In this document: positions 30,088 through 40,093 of the stretch, one piece after another | How positions within the stretch are numbered: the first letter of the stretch is position 1 | Layout: each line of letters begins with the position of its first letter | NCBI RefSeq assembly: GCF_020886315.1 | Contig: NZ_AP025226.1 | Coordinates: 2,816,001 to 2,880,000, forward strand | Origin: Saccharolobus caldissimus | Lineage (GTDB): Archaea; Thermoproteota; Thermoprotei_A; Sulfolobales; Sulfolobaceae | Length of the DNA: 64,000 nucleotides | Direction: 5' to 3' | Made by a program: the position numbers and the translations under genes | Notes under the pieces: model-generated | What the model was told of the DNA's origin: nothing | The model's database searches: none | What the model saw: only the letters and a program-made list of their open reading frames with translations

Positions 30088-31050
30088 ATGAACCTAGAAA
30101 TAATTGAATTTGAGAGCGAAATCCTTAAGGATAATCCCTTAAAAGATCCCAGTAAAAGGAAGGTTGCACTTATATACCCAGATAAACCAGAAGAGAGACC
30201 AATAATATTGTACTTAAGTGGATTTCTATCATCGTCTTTAGCCCAGTTGAACTATCAACCTTTAGGAGAAGATATGAAAACTAAAGTTGAGAGACTGACA
30301 AGTGAGGGTAAGCTTAACGGTCCTATTGTAGTTCTCCCAGACATGTTTACTAAGGTTGGAGGAAATCAGTATATAAATTCCTCAGCAGTAGGAATGTATG
30401 AGGATTTTTTAGTTAAAGAATTAATACCATATTTGAAAGATAAATTCAAAAGTGAAATGATAGGTGTGATTGGTCATTCATCTGGGGGATACGGTGCCTT
30501 ATATTTAGGAATGAAATATCCTAATTTAGTTAAATCAATTGCGAGTCATTCGGGTGACGCTTATTTTGAATACGTTTATCTGCCAATATTTCCGAAAGCC
30601 ATAGAACAGTTGAGGAAATTTAAGAGTCCTAAAGAATGGTTAAATAATTATTGGAGAAAGGAGAACAAGCATCATAAAGAGGATTTAATAACACTTAACG
30701 TTATAGGAATGTCAGCATTCTATTCGCCTAAAGGAGAGGATTTCGAATTACCCTTTGACTTAGAAACGGGTGAAATATTAGAAGACATTTGGAGAAAATG
30801 GTTAGAAAAAGATCCAGTCAGAATGATAGATAAGTACCATGATAATTTAAAGAAATTAAAACTAATTTTCGTAGATGTTGGAAGAAAGGACGAATTTAAC
30901 ATACAATATGGTACTAGAATATTACATAAGAAAATGGAAAAATACGGTATTGCTCATTACTATGAGGAATTCAATGATGGCCACACTGGAATCTCTTATA
31001 GATATGATATTTCTCTGAGTTTAATTGAAAAGAGTTTATCATACAGATAG
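30088..31050 (+). CDS. Alpha/beta-hydrolase esterase (esterase D/feruloyl esterase-like)
   Basis: Cytoplasmic serine hydrolase of 320 aa. The nucleophile elbow [17 protein letters not shown] holds the catalytic Ser. The acidic residue is likely in [10 protein letters not shown], and the His in [13 protein letters not shown]. The fold and the final GHTG motif resemble the putative esterase (PF00756) group. The start ATG 30088 is about 25 bases after a TTTAATTTTAAAT box, so it is leaderless. Its stop codon directly abuts the stop of the convergent SDR epimerase (30050-series bases 31050/31051). The ester substrate is unknown. Confidence 0.85.
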   Translation: MNLEIIEFESEILKDNPLKDPSKRKVALIYPDKPEERPIILYLSGFLSSSLAQLNYQPLGEDMKTKVERLTSEGKLNGPIVVLPDMFTKVGGNQYINSSAVGMYEDFLVKELIPYLKDKFKSEMIGVIGHSSGGYGALYLGMKYPNLVKSIASHSGDAYFEYVYLPIFPKAIEQLRKFKSPKEWLNNYWRKENKHHKEDLITLNVIGMSAFYSPKGEDFELPFDLETGEILEDIWRKWLEKDPVRMIDKYHDNLKKLKLIFVDVGRKDEFNIQYGTRILHKKMEKYGIAHYYEEFNDGHTGISYRYDISLSLIEKSLSYR

Positions 31051-31968
31051 TTATTCTTTTATTATCCCGTAATATTTAGCCATTTCTCTAAAAGTTTCAA
31101 TCCTAACGTCTTCTGGAATATATCCTAATTCTCTTTTAGCTTTATCAAAAGAGTATACTAATTGTCTTGATAGCACATCATAAGCCATGGTTAAGATTTC
31201 GTGTGCAGACTTAAATGGTTCCAGTAATTTTAAATTTAATGGAAACCACGCTTTAATTTCCCTGTTTATAGCCTTAGATGCATCGTTAAATAAGCCAGTT
31301 AAACTTGTTGGCTCTTTATCGGTTACATAAAAGTAATCGTTCTTTTTATAACCGCAAGCTAATTCAATAGCTTTAGAAGTATTTAAAGTCGAAATTACGC
31401 TGAACATATTATCATTCTTTAAACCTATTCCATGCGATACAAGCCACATGAAAATTCTCCACATTAATATCCTACTATAAGGTCCGTAAACTATTGGGAA
31501 TCTTAAGATAACGTAATTTGGAAAGGTGGAGATTAGCTTCTCTCCTTCACATTTAGTTTTCCCATGTAAGGTATTAGGGTTTAATCCATTACAATGAGGG
31601 TATTCTTCAATAATAGGTCTCTCTTTACTTTCAATATTTTCAGAAACTCCTATACTACTTATATAGATGAATTTCCCAGAATTTACTGAAAAGAATTTCC
31701 TACCTATTTCGTAGGGGAATTTAACTTGTAAGTATTCAAACTCTTTCGGATCCCTTGTCCACATAGCTCCAATGAAGTAAACTAAACAATCTACGCCTTT
31801 AAGATACTCGTCATAAGAGAATATTATATTAGCTCCAATATCCTTTAACTTCTTAGCGTATTCGTTCATAGATCTTGCATATACAAATACCTCATGTCCC
31901 TTATTTATGGCATATCTTACGAAGTTACTTCCAACAAATCCAGTACCACCGAAAGTGAGAATCCTCAC
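31051..31968 (-). CDS. Extended/atypical SDR, NAD-dependent epimerase-like (NDUFA9-type)
   Basis: A 305-aa Rossmann protein starting with ILTFGGTGFVGSNFVRYAI, the GxxGxxG nucleotide motif. The catalytic YxxxK of epimerases reads HGKTK, in LHGKTKCEGEKLI, so the Tyr is replaced by His. This is typical of atypical SDRs that bind NAD(P) but may not catalyse sugar epimerisation, such as NDUFA9-like and NmrA-like proteins. A role in quinone or electron-transfer complexes or lipid reduction is possible. It is convergent with the esterase with no gap, and its promoter region is shared with divergent mtnA. Confidence 0.8.
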   Translation of the reverse strand: MRILTFGGTGFVGSNFVRYAINKGHEVFVYARSMNEYAKKLKDIGANIIFSYDEYLKGVDCLVYFIGAMWTRDPKEFEYLQVKFPYEIGRKFFSVNSGKFIYISSIGVSENIESKERPIIEEYPHCNGLNPNTLHGKTKCEGEKLISTFPNYVILRFPIVYGPYSRILMWRIFMWLVSHGIGLKNDNMFSVISTLNTSKAIELACGYKKNDYFYVTDKEPTSLTGLFNDASKAINREIKAWFPLNLKLLEPFKSAHEILTMAYDVLSRQLVYSFDKAKRELGYIPEDVRIETFREMAKYYGIIKE

Positions 31969-32073
31969 ATATTTATATTTAAAAGAAGTTTATTAAAAAG
32001 AATGATTAAAGAGTTTCTTAATCAATGATATGCATTACGTTTAGTTTTTTATATTAATACTCTATTATATCTT

Positions 32074-33171
32074 ATGAAATTCTCGTTAAAGGAGATAAAG
32101 GAGATATATAAGCCCAAATTAATTCCCATAATTTGGAGAGATGACAGTAATACTCTATCCATATTAGACCAGTCGTTATTACCCTTTCAGAAAGTTTTTA
32201 TAGATTTGAAAGATGCAGAAAGCACAGCGTTGGCTATTAAAAACATGCAAGTTAGAGGGGCACCAGCTATTGGAATAACAGCAGCCTACGGTATGATATT
32301 AAGTTTAACCAGTAAGAGGCCTAGCACGTTACAAGATGCAATAAAGGAGTTAAGTAGGGCTAAGCAAATATTGGATTCTGCAAGACCTACCGCAGTTAAC
32401 TTAATTTGGGCGACTTCGAGAATGTTAAAATTAGCTGAAACTTACGTTGAAAATGGAAACGCTAAGAATGTAAATGAGTTAATCCAATTACTAAAAAGTG
32501 AGGCTAAAAAGATATTTGATGAGGAATATGAAGCGGAGTTGCAAATGGGATTATATGGCTTAGAGAAGATTAACGATAACGATACTATTTTAACACAGTG
32601 TAATGCTGGTGGTTTAGCTACTGGAACTGGTTTAGGAACAGCGTTAGCACCGGTGAAGTTAGCTCATGCACTAGGTATAAACGTTTCAGTTATAGCGCCA
32701 GAAACTAGACCTTGGTTACAAGGAAGTAGGTTAACGGTTTACGAGCTTCTGGAAGAAGGTATAAAGGTCACCTTAATCACAGATACTGCAGTAGGACTGG
32801 TGATGTATAAAGGAATGGTAAACAGTGTAATGGTAGGTGCGGATAGAATATTAAGTGATGGACATGTATTTAACAAGATCGGTACTTTTAAAGAGGCCGT
32901 TATAGCTCACGAATTAGGAATCCCGTTTTACGTGCTTGCCCCAACTTCAAGCTTTGATTTAAAGAGTAATGTTAATGATGTTAAGATTGAGGAAAGAGAT
33001 CCAAACGAGGTAAGAACTATTAGAGGAATACCAATCACCTTAGAAAACGTCAATGTATATAATCCAGTATTTGACGTAACTCCACCAAAATATATTACGG
33101 CGATAATTACGGAGAAGGGGATAATTTATCCACCGTTTTCTGAGAACGTGAAGAAGATAGTTAACAAATAA
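32074..33171 (+). CDS. mtnA: S-methyl-5-thioribose-1-phosphate isomerase
   Basis: A 365-aa isomerase of the methionine salvage pathway that converts methylthioribose 1-phosphate to methylthioribulose 1-phosphate. Family motifs are [15 protein letters not shown] near residue 60, the [16 protein letters not shown] loop with the active-site Cys, [13 protein letters not shown], and GADRI with the catalytic Asp. The related eIF2B alpha-like proteins and ribose 1,5-bisphosphate isomerase lack this complete set. The length fits the family. The ATG at 32074 is close behind a TATA-like ATATTAATA. Confidence 0.96.
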   Translation: MKFSLKEIKEIYKPKLIPIIWRDDSNTLSILDQSLLPFQKVFIDLKDAESTALAIKNMQVRGAPAIGITAAYGMILSLTSKRPSTLQDAIKELSRAKQILDSARPTAVNLIWATSRMLKLAETYVENGNAKNVNELIQLLKSEAKKIFDEEYEAELQMGLYGLEKINDNDTILTQCNAGGLATGTGLGTALAPVKLAHALGINVSVIAPETRPWLQGSRLTVYELLEEGIKVTLITDTAVGLVMYKGMVNSVMVGADRILSDGHVFNKIGTFKEAVIAHELGIPFYVLAPTSSFDLKSNVNDVKIEERDPNEVRTIRGIPITLENVNVYNPVFDVTPPKYITAIITEKGIIYPPFSENVKKIVNK

Positions 33172-33287
33172 TATTACATTTCCTTATTCTTAACTTATCA
33201 GTTGAATTATAAAATTTTTTGTTAATACTTATCGCAGATAAGAGTATGATGAAAAGGAATTTATATAATAATGCAGAGTTTCTTCTT

Positions 33288-34274
33288 ATGAGGGAAATTA
33301 CTAAGCTCATACTAATTATCTTCGTCTTTGAGGTACTCTTATTTCTAGTAGCCTCTGCAATTCCTCAGAACAATCCGACTCTTGTTTCACAATTCAATAG
33401 TACTGAAAAACAAATTTTAAATGTATCATATTTTGGAAAAGTTATCCATATATATACTCATAATTTGATGGTGGCGATTTTAGATTTCATTCCAGCGATA
33501 GGTTTAGTAGTATTAGCAATAAGCATATACTCAACGGGCATGGTACTAAGTGCCTTCTCAAGTACTTTAAATGTATCTGGACTTTTAGCTGCAATAGGAT
33601 TAATGACCCTACCTCATTCATGGCTTGAACTCCCTTCATATGCAATAGCCTCAGGTAGCGGGCTTTACATTATAATTAGGCCTAAAGAATGGATAAGGGG
33701 ATTACTAACTTTAATAATAGTTCCCATAGAGTTATTTTTGGCAGCTTTAGTAGAATCTGGAGAATTTTATGTTAGTAACCCGTACATGTTATGGCTATAC
33801 GCAATTCCTGCTTTTGTCTTCTTGTATTTCTTCTACGAATTTTTACAGAAGACTGCAGATAAGTATATAGCCAGTAAGGTTAAAATAACTCAACAACCAG
33901 TCTCCAACTATTTCCCTCAAACTCAGCCCAATTTGATTCAAAACCCATATGCGGACTATATTACTAAATACAACCAAAACTGGAATTTAGCCAGTTACTA
34001 TGAAACGCAAGGCAATATAATAGAAGCTATGAGGTACTATTGGGAAGCGCTATATTATTTAATAACAGCCGTTGGCTTAAAGTTAGGAATGCCTACATAC
34101 TCTAAAGAAGACTACGATAATATTATAAGATCAGTAGGGTATAAGATAGGAAATCCTCAGCTGTATGATATATATAACGAAGCCTTTAAGATTAGGGTAG
34201 AGAATAGAATTAATGATTTCTCACTGTTTAAGACATATATATCTGAATTAGCCAAATATCTTCACATGATTTGA
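33288..34274 (+). CDS. SpoIIM/DUF95-family membrane protein with C-terminal soluble domain
   Basis: A 328-aa protein. The first 200 residues have five to six membrane helices with the stage II sporulation protein M pattern: HNLMVAILDFIPAIG, then IGLMTLPHSWLELPSYAIAS. A Gln/Pro-rich linker (about 215-235) leads to a soluble helical C-terminal domain resembling a HEPN or TPR-like bundle (AMRYYWEALYYLITAVGLKL). ATG 33288 is chosen because AATTTATATA (33258-33267) is about 25 bases upstream. Earlier in-frame starts (33219 TTG, 33246 ATG) would read through that TATA box. The function of the archaeal members is unknown. Confidence 0.78.
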   Translation: MREITKLILIIFVFEVLLFLVASAIPQNNPTLVSQFNSTEKQILNVSYFGKVIHIYTHNLMVAILDFIPAIGLVVLAISIYSTGMVLSAFSSTLNVSGLLAAIGLMTLPHSWLELPSYAIASGSGLYIIIRPKEWIRGLLTLIIVPIELFLAALVESGEFYVSNPYMLWLYAIPAFVFLYFFYEFLQKTADKYIASKVKITQQPVSNYFPQTQPNLIQNPYADYITKYNQNWNLASYYETQGNIIEAMRYYWEALYYLITAVGLKLGMPTYSKEDYDNIIRSVGYKIGNPQLYDIYNEAFKIRVENRINDFSLFKTYISELAKYLHMI

Positions 34275-34318
34275 AGTTCTAATTTATGTATTATAAAGTT
34301 TGATTTTAAAAATAGCTC

Positions 34319-34726
34319 TTATTCAATAATATTTTCGCTTATTACTTCTATACCCATTTTAGTTGCTAATTCGTAATATTTCTTCGGAATTGCGAAAGCC
34401 ACCAAAAACGCTCTTACTTCCTTCTTAAATTTCTCTTCCAATAGTTTCCTTCTAATTAACACTTGTTCAATTCCAGAATAATCTGAGTAATTTTTAGCTA
34501 AAAATAAAAATATTTTTCCATTATCCTCGTAGTACATAACTGGTAAAATATAACCTATTGCAAGAACTCCTATATCATCAACTATATACTCCCTTTTTAT
34601 CTTCCCCAGTTTTACTCCCTTTTCTTCTAATTTCGTTTTCAACATGTTTATTACTAAATAATCTAACTCCTCCTCCTTCTTAGCCATGTCTTTAAGAAAT
34701 TTTAAAACTTGATCCTCAAGGCTCAT
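34319..34726 (-). CDS. Hypothetical protein, 135 aa (possible PD-(D/E)XK nuclease-like)
   Basis: Helical, charged N-terminal half followed by alternating strands: VLAIGYILPVMYY, KIFLFLAKN, RAFLVAFAIPKKYYELATKM, GIEVISENIIE. The final strand-helix-strand pattern resembles DUF3782-type PD-(D/E)XK proteins common in Sulfolobales. I cannot confirm the catalytic residues. It stands alone, convergent with the SpoIIM-like gene and divergent from a small membrane protein. The ATG 34726 start is followed by the acidic MSLEDQVLKF helix. Confidence 0.55.
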   Translation of the reverse strand: MSLEDQVLKFLKDMAKKEEELDYLVINMLKTKLEEKGVKLGKIKREYIVDDIGVLAIGYILPVMYYEDNGKIFLFLAKNYSDYSGIEQVLIRRKLLEEKFKKEVRAFLVAFAIPKKYYELATKMGIEVISENIIE

Positions 34727-34850
34727 AATATATAGTACTCTTTATCTTTTATTTAAATATAATTTCATAAAATACGTTTGCATACACTTGCACACAAATG
34801 AATAAAAGAATACATATCATCTTTTTAAGTAAAAATTAAAATATTATCTT

Positions 34851-35132
34851 ATGAAAACCCTTTTAGTTCCATTAACAACTTTTATGTTTCTTGATGTTAT
34901 TACTACAGCAATAGGCTTATCTAAGGGCTTAATTGAGTCTAATCCAGTAATAAACATCCTTTATGTTTCTTTGCCCTTTCCTCTATTTGTATTAGCATTT
35001 TTGCTAATTAAAATAGGAGCTTTAGGTATTGTTTACTTCTTATATAAATATACCAAATTGGATCTTATTCTAATTTTGGGTATAGGCCTTTCTTTGGTAG
35101 TCTTCATTAATAACGTCCTTCTCCTCGCTTAA
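34851..35132 (+). CDS. Small membrane protein, 93 aa
   Basis: Three hydrophobic helices (about 5-22, 38-62 and 68-92) with the first containing MFLDVITTAIGL and a polar SNPVIN loop, similar to DUF5658-type small membrane proteins. The start ATG 34851 has a TATTATCTT region upstream. Its last 63 bases overlap the end of the convergent DUF1404 gene. Both frames look real because each encodes a coherent hydrophobic protein, so this is a true antisense overlap or one start or end is misjudged. No function is known. Confidence 0.6.
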   Translation: MKTLLVPLTTFMFLDVITTAIGLSKGLIESNPVINILYVSLPFPLFVLAFLLIKIGALGIVYFLYKYTKLDLILILGIGLSLVVFINNVLLLA

Positions 35133-35660
35133 CATTTTATTTACGTAACTCAGTAGTATATATACTGCTATTAAATTCATCATTAAGAACATAATAATTC
35201 CCAGATATTTTAGTTCTTGCTGGTTATATATTGTAGTATAAAAAGCTGGATTAATCATTAATATAGATGATAGTAATGTATCTCCTATCATCCATAACGC
35301 TAAAAGTAATACCTTAATGTTTCTACTTATTTCCCTTAAAGATAAACCTACCATAAAACCTCCAAAAAGAAGACTTATTTCTTCAATTGCTCTTATCCAT
35401 AAAATTTTCACACCTAAATTAAAGAAATATGGATAATGCCAGATGAAAGCTATTATTATACCTATAATAAGGGATAGTGAAGCATTAATTTGCTTACTTT
35501 TATATAAATAATATGAAAATATTATGCCCGCAGAAAAAAGGGAGTAATGAGCTAACATATAAGGTATTGGATTAACAGACATATACTCCTCAGTAAATGG
35601 ATTAATAGTAGCTATAATGAGAAAAACAAATAAAACCATTATAAAAAAAGAACTGTTCAC
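35070..35660 (-). CDS. DUF1404-family membrane protein downstream of soxM
   Basis: A 196-aa protein with six hydrophobic helices, resembling the Sulfolobales DUF1404 family. Its GTG start (35660) lies 9 bases after the soxM stop (35670) on the same strand, so it is cotranscribed with the oxidase. An assembly factor or accessory subunit of the SoxM complex is a reasonable inference. Conserved polar residues within helices include IWHYPYF and RAIEEISLLFGG, which could bind haem or copper, but this is not shown. The last 63 bases overlap the convergent small membrane protein gene. Confidence 0.72.
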   Translation of the reverse strand: MNSSFFIMVLFVFLIIATINPFTEEYMSVNPIPYMLAHYSLFSAGIIFSYYLYKSKQINASLSLIIGIIIAFIWHYPYFFNLGVKILWIRAIEEISLLFGGFMVGLSLREISRNIKVLLLALWMIGDTLLSSILMINPAFYTTIYNQQELKYLGIIMFLMMNLIAVYILLSYVNKMLSEEKDVINEDYQRKAYTQN

Positions 35661-35669
35661 TTTTTCACC

Positions 35670-38033
35670 TTATACGAATAAATGCAGATAGAATGTACTG
35701 AACACAACAACCCATATTGCATCTACAAAGTGCCAGTAATACGTTGCAGCAACAGATCCGCCGTAGGGAGTTACACCCTTAAATGCCCTTAATAATACAA
35801 AAGCCCAAACTACTAATCCCATGATTACGTGGAATCCGTGCAAACTTACCGTTGCGAAGAAGAACGCAGTAAAGGCTGATTGTTGTGGTGTAAAGTGTAT
35901 AACGTGGGTAAACTCATAAACTTGACCCATCAGGAAAGTGAATCCCATAGCAGCCGTAAGTATACCTAAAGTCTTGAACATTTTCATGTTACCCTTCTTA
36001 AACTCCTCATAAGCTAAATGAGCTGGTATCGAACTCGATAACAATATTGCAGTCATAATGGTAGGTAATGGGAAATACTCTACTCTAAGTGGAGGGACAT
36101 TAGCATATGCTATTGGATTAGTAATTGGACTAGCTACAAACATATAACCTCCTATAAAGGATCCAAATAGACAGATCTCAGCAAGAATAAACCATAACAC
36201 AGCAGTTCTCGCATCTCTCATTATTATTCTTCCTAGGGCGGGAGTTGTAACCATACCATTGTTCATAGAAATACTTGGAGATCCTCCGTCAAGGTACATA
36301 GGTGGGGGTATTGATTTAAACCATTGATCGTAAGCCCAGTATATCCCAGTAGCCATAAATGCCGCAATGAAAACTAACCCTATAGGTATTAAGTTTATAA
36401 ATATGAATGTAAAACCGATGGGAATAAATGATAACATTATTCCTAGTATACTATAATATGGGAATTTAACTCCATGAGGTTCTTCCTCTGAGGCTCCGTC
36501 AAGAGTTTTACCGAAACTTAAAGGTAATTTAACTGGTTTAATGTAAAAGTCTGCTAATCCTATTGCCATTGCGTTCCAAGGATCTATAGTATTTACTTCC
36601 TTCCCCCTTATCCAAGAGTATAATAAATCTACGAAAGTCATAACTACGCCTATTCCCATTAATATGGCTCCTACATCAACCATCTGCTGGAATGGTATGT
36701 AAATTGGGGAAGGAACTGCTGCATATCTCCTTGGCATTCCTAAAACACCGTCAATAGTCATCCCTGTCGCTATTAAGAACGCTCCGGCTACTATTAAAAT
36801 AGCTCCACTTTTCATTATATCTTCATGATACCATTTCCCACTAAAATATGGGAAGTAATATATTAATCCTGCTAGTAGGGCTACTAATATTGCAAACACC
36901 ATATAATGGAAGTGTCCTACTACTAGATAAGTTCCGTTAAATGCGTAATCTAATGGGACTAATGGGAAGAATACTCCGGTTATACCTCCTACTAAGAATA
37001 AAGCAATGAATGATATAACTAATATTGCAGGTGCCCTATACCTTATCTCACCCCCATAAAGAGTAGCAGTCCAGTTAAACACCTTAACCCCAGAGGGAAC
37101 CGCAATTGCCATTGTTGTAGCTGAAGCTACCATTTGGGCTATTGTATTATCTACTGCGGTAAACATATGGTGCATCCAAACTCCTAGGACGCTAAGGAAA
37201 GCTATTGCCATTGAAGATAAGGCTAGTGCCTTATATCCGTAAATTGGCCTCCCTACCATTCTAGGTAATATCTCCCCTACTAAGCCCATTGCGGGCAGCA
37301 TTAATATGTAAACTTCTGGATGTCCAAAGAACCAGAATAAATGTTGCCATAGTACTGGACTACCGCCTAATGAAGGATCAAAGAATGGTGTGTTCCATAA
37401 TCTTTCTAAAAACGCGAAAACTAAACCCGCAGTTAAGGGAGGCATTGCTACTACTAATAGTATTGCGGTTGCAAAAAACGACCATGTGAATAATGACATC
37501 TTAAAATAAGGTACCTTCTTTAACTTAATTATAGTCATCAAGAAATTTATTCCAGTCAATGTTGATGAAATTCCAGAGAGCATTAACGCAATTTCTACCA
37601 AATTTACTCCTAGACCATAATTAACTGAGGTCTCAACAGAAAGTGGAGCATACATATACCAACCAGTATTTATGGGCCCGAACCAAGGAGCAATTAAAGT
37701 TAAGAATACTGCAGGAACTAAAATCCAGAATGATAAGGCGTTAATTCTGGGCCAATATAAATCATGAGCACCTATCATCCTAGGGATTAAGTAATTTGCA
37801 AAACCCACAGATATGGGCATTACCATAAAGAAAATCATGAAAATTCCATGTAAAGTTACTGCGTTATAGTACTCTACAGCACTTAAACTTTGATAAGTTA
37901 ATTGATATCTTATTAAAGCAGCGTTTATCGATCCTGCTATTAGTGAAATTATGCCCAATGTTATATACATTTGTCCAATATCGCTTGCATTAGTGGTGTA
38001 TAATGCTACTTTTAAAACTCTTTTTATGTTCAT
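35670..38033 (-). CDS. soxM: Terminal oxidase SoxM, fused subunit I and III
   Basis: Haem-copper oxidase of 787 aa in which subunit I (residues 1 to about 500, 12 helices) is fused to a subunit III-like C-terminal part (about 585-787). The low-spin haem ligand is in [10 protein letters not shown]. The CuB and Tyr-type site is [12 protein letters not shown], the two other CuB histidines are in [10 protein letters not shown], and GHFHYMVF carries the haem a3 and a ligands. The fusion and length match SoxM of Sulfolobus acidocaldarius. It reduces oxygen in the plasma membrane and pumps protons, receiving electrons through SoxH. It is 120 bases downstream of soxE and cotranscribed with the DUF1404 gene. 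Confidence 0.97.
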   Translation of the reverse strand: MNIKRVLKVALYTTNASDIGQMYITLGIISLIAGSINAALIRYQLTYQSLSAVEYYNAVTLHGIFMIFFMVMPISVGFANYLIPRMIGAHDLYWPRINALSFWILVPAVFLTLIAPWFGPINTGWYMYAPLSVETSVNYGLGVNLVEIALMLSGISSTLTGINFLMTIIKLKKVPYFKMSLFTWSFFATAILLVVAMPPLTAGLVFAFLERLWNTPFFDPSLGGSPVLWQHLFWFFGHPEVYILMLPAMGLVGEILPRMVGRPIYGYKALALSSMAIAFLSVLGVWMHHMFTAVDNTIAQMVASATTMAIAVPSGVKVFNWTATLYGGEIRYRAPAILVISFIALFLVGGITGVFFPLVPLDYAFNGTYLVVGHFHYMVFAILVALLAGLIYYFPYFSGKWYHEDIMKSGAILIVAGAFLIATGMTIDGVLGMPRRYAAVPSPIYIPFQQMVDVGAILMGIGVVMTFVDLLYSWIRGKEVNTIDPWNAMAIGLADFYIKPVKLPLSFGKTLDGASEEEPHGVKFPYYSILGIMLSFIPIGFTFIFINLIPIGLVFIAAFMATGIYWAYDQWFKSIPPPMYLDGGSPSISMNNGMVTTPALGRIIMRDARTAVLWFILAEICLFGSFIGGYMFVASPITNPIAYANVPPLRVEYFPLPTIMTAILLSSSIPAHLAYEEFKKGNMKMFKTLGILTAAMGFTFLMGQVYEFTHVIHFTPQQSAFTAFFFATVSLHGFHVIMGLVVWAFVLLRAFKGVTPYGGSVAATYYWHFVDAIWVVVFSTFYLHLFV

Positions 38034-38153
38034 CTCATAATAGTGTTAAAAATTTATATTTTTAAATCTTTCTATTAAAAGGCAATAAAGCTAAATAAAT
38101 TAGAGATATTTAGCTTATTAAATAAAAAAAGGTATATTTCTTATCTACTTAAT

Positions 38154-38744
38154 CTACATGATTGCATATGGAGTTGTAACACTTGAGGAAACAACTACAA
38201 CTGCCCACATTCCGCTTTCAGCATGCCCAAGAATTCCGCATACTAACATATAAACTCCTGGATTTAAAGGCCCCCATAATCCAGTAGCTACTTGTCCACT
38301 TGATATACCGGTGGTTTCATAATTGCTTGTAGTAGCACCTATAATATACAATATTTTTCCAAATTGAGCTACATCTGCATTATTTGGAGTTGCAGTACTG
38401 TTCTCAAGGAGAATTAAATTATGAGGAAGGGATTGTTCATTTGTGAATGTTACATATACACTCCATCCTGCTGGAATGTAAATTATTAATTGACCATTAC
38501 TTGTTCCATTGAAGTTAAATGTAGGCCCTGAGGTTAATACGGCTATAGTCAAGAATACGGTCTTATTTGAAGAATCGTACTTTAAAGGTATTTGACTCGA
38601 AGTTGATGTTACAGATGTAGATGTTACAGTTGAAGGAGTTGAAAGTATTTGATATTCATAATATGCGTACACTGAAACACCGACTGCTATTATTGCAACT
38701 AGTATACCTACTATTACGGGCAAAAATGAAGATTGAGCTTTCAT
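38154..38744 (-). CDS. soxE: Sulfocyanin (blue copper protein SoxE)
   Basis: Membrane-anchored type-1 copper protein (196 aa) that carries electrons from the cytochrome b/Rieske module to the oxidase on the outer face of the membrane. One N-terminal helix at about 8-28 is followed by a Ser/Thr-rich linker (about 35-52) and the cupredoxin domain. Copper ligands are His108 (SLPHNLILL), Cys169, His174 and Met179 (MLVCGILGHAESGMW). The ATG 38744 begins a short basic head before the helix. It is upstream of soxM on the same strand and is part of the SoxM supercomplex genes. Confidence 0.96.
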   Translation of the reverse strand: MKAQSSFLPVIVGILVAIIAVGVSVYAYYEYQILSTPSTVTSTSVTSTSSQIPLKYDSSNKTVFLTIAVLTSGPTFNFNGTSNGQLIIYIPAGWSVYVTFTNEQSLPHNLILLENSTATPNNADVAQFGKILYIIGATTSNYETTGISSGQVATGLWGPLNPGVYMLVCGILGHAESGMWAVVVVSSSVTTPYAIM

Positions 38745-38950
38745 AAGATTAGTTAGTGTATTTATGTTTATAAATTTATTACTGCATATAGGTTATGATT
38801 TCCATCATTTCATATTAACCAATATAAAACTAATTAATTAAGATAGGTATCAATTTAAAATCTTTTATTATGTAGTCAAAAATTAATCTATTAACTAATA
38901 ACTAAAATTTCTATATTAGTTAACATGGTTTTTATTATCGCGATAAATTT

Positions 38951-39322
38951 TCATTTTATTATATTTATATTAACCCCTCCTAAATCTTTAATTTCTTGAA
39001 AATCATTATCTAGTGTAATCAATAACTCATTATTGGCCTTAACTATTGCAGCTATTAAAATATCAGCATCGCTTTTAATTTTACCATTGCTCTTTAATCT
39101 TCTATAAATTTCTGAGGCTATTTCTACTGCTTCTATTGTCAAGGGATAAATTATAAATTCTTCAAATAACTCTTTTAACTTCTTATTTCTTCCTCTCATT
39201 ATTTCATAAACATTAATAACTGTAGTAGAGATGTGATCATCATAGTTTTGCTCAATAAAGTTAAGTAGTTCCTTATTTCCTCTCATTATTTTAATGATAA
39301 CATTAGTATCAAGAACTACCAA
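38951..39322 (-). CDS. vapC: VapC-type PIN-domain toxin
   Basis: PIN-domain ribonuclease (123 aa), the toxin of a type II toxin-antitoxin pair. The conserved acidic residues are visible: Asp5 in VVLDTNVIIKIM, a Glu in NVYEIMRG, Asp in KSDADILIAAI and Asp in TLDNDF. The start overlaps the upstream antitoxin gene by 14 bases, so the pair is translationally coupled. It lies between soxE and soxF. Base use is as AT-rich as the surroundings, so any transfer is not recent. Confidence 0.93.
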   Translation of the reverse strand: MVVLDTNVIIKIMRGNKELLNFIEQNYDDHISTTVINVYEIMRGRNKKLKELFEEFIIYPLTIEAVEIASEIYRRLKSNGKIKSDADILIAAIVKANNELLITLDNDFQEIKDLGGVNINIIK

Positions 39323-39557
39323 TGTCTAAATCCCTCATCTTAAAATTCTTCCTAAATTCCTCTACTTCCTTCTCAAGTTCTCGCGCTTCTTCCTCAGAGA
39401 GTATTCCAAAAATAGAATGCAAAATTTCCTTTCTACCTTTTTTGTTCTCATAATAAAATTCTATTAAATCATTTATAACTTCACTAAAAGATTTATTGCC
39501 CTTCAGCTTAGATAGTTTCTCATATACTTCGTCAGAAATTGTTATTACCTTTGGCAT
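39309..39557 (-). CDS. vapB: VapB-type antitoxin (DUF217-like ribbon-helix-helix)
   Basis: An 82-aa antitoxin. The N-terminal strand-helix-helix KVITISDEVYEKLSKLKGNK with SFSEVINDLI is the Sulfolobales VapB ribbon-helix-helix that binds the operator. The acidic C-terminus (EEEARELEKEVEEFRKNF) is expected to wrap VapC. I choose ATG 39557 (MPKVITI). The ATG at 39581 would translate the ATGCAT-rich operator, and TTTTAAT (39580-39586) lies at the right distance for a leaderless start at 39557. Confidence 0.88.
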   Translation of the reverse strand: MPKVITISDEVYEKLSKLKGNKSFSEVINDLIEFYYENKKGRKEILHSIFGILSEEEARELEKEVEEFRKNFKMRDLDIGSS

Positions 39558-39580
39558 ATATGCATATATGCATGCATACA
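39553..39580 (-). promoter_or_regulatory. VapB operator: repeated GCATATAT/GCATGCAT units at the transcription start
   Basis: Directly around the vapB start codon the sequence repeats the octamer GCATATAT twice and then GCATGCAT (39554-39577), giving several overlapping ATGCAT palindromes. This covers the predicted transcription start between the TATA-like box and ATG 39557. It is a natural site for autorepression by the VapBC complex. That interpretation follows the known behaviour of ribbon-helix-helix antitoxins; binding is inferred. Confidence 0.6.
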
Positions 39581-39604
39581 TTAAAACTTATCTATAAATA
39601 CTCT

Positions 39605-40093
39605 CGATATATTATAAAAATTTTAAGATTAATACTTACCAGAGAATTTATGCGTAAAATTAATCATTTATATAAAACTGAAATTTTACGAAAAAATCAA
39701 TAATTTTTATCGTAATTTTCCATAAAAATTTATCTATATTCTTCTACTTCATAATAATAGGTCAAAATTTTGATAAATGTGATATTCTTCTTAAATTAAA
39801 TATTATGAATTTTTTTAAAAAAATTAATTATAAACATTTAAAAGGATAAATTATCTATAATTCTTTATTAATTAAAATAGTTATGAATTTGCCATTATTA
39901 TAATTTGCAAATAATATGGTTAATTTTTAATTATTATGTTTTTCCGCCATAAAAAAACGAAATAGTTAATGTTGCTGTTAATACTCATTATCAAAATAAG
40001 TTATCATATCTATCATTCCTATAAATTAATTTATATGTAAATTAGTTATGTTCGTGTTAAAACTTAAATATCTCGTAAAGTTATATTAAATTG
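39605..40093. other. Long AT-rich intergenic region before soxF
   Basis: About 490 bases without a credible gene, over 80 percent A+T, with runs of A or T and no GC-rich structure. It has short mirror-like stretches such as TTTATGCGTAAAATTAAT and AATTTTACG, but no clean operator. The only recognisable signal is TTATATTA (40080-40088), just before soxF. The likely soxF promoter is TTAAAACTTAAATATC (40058-40073), placing a start close to ATG 40094. Unusually long for this compact genome, it separates vapBC from the soxFGHI operon. Confidence 0.5.
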
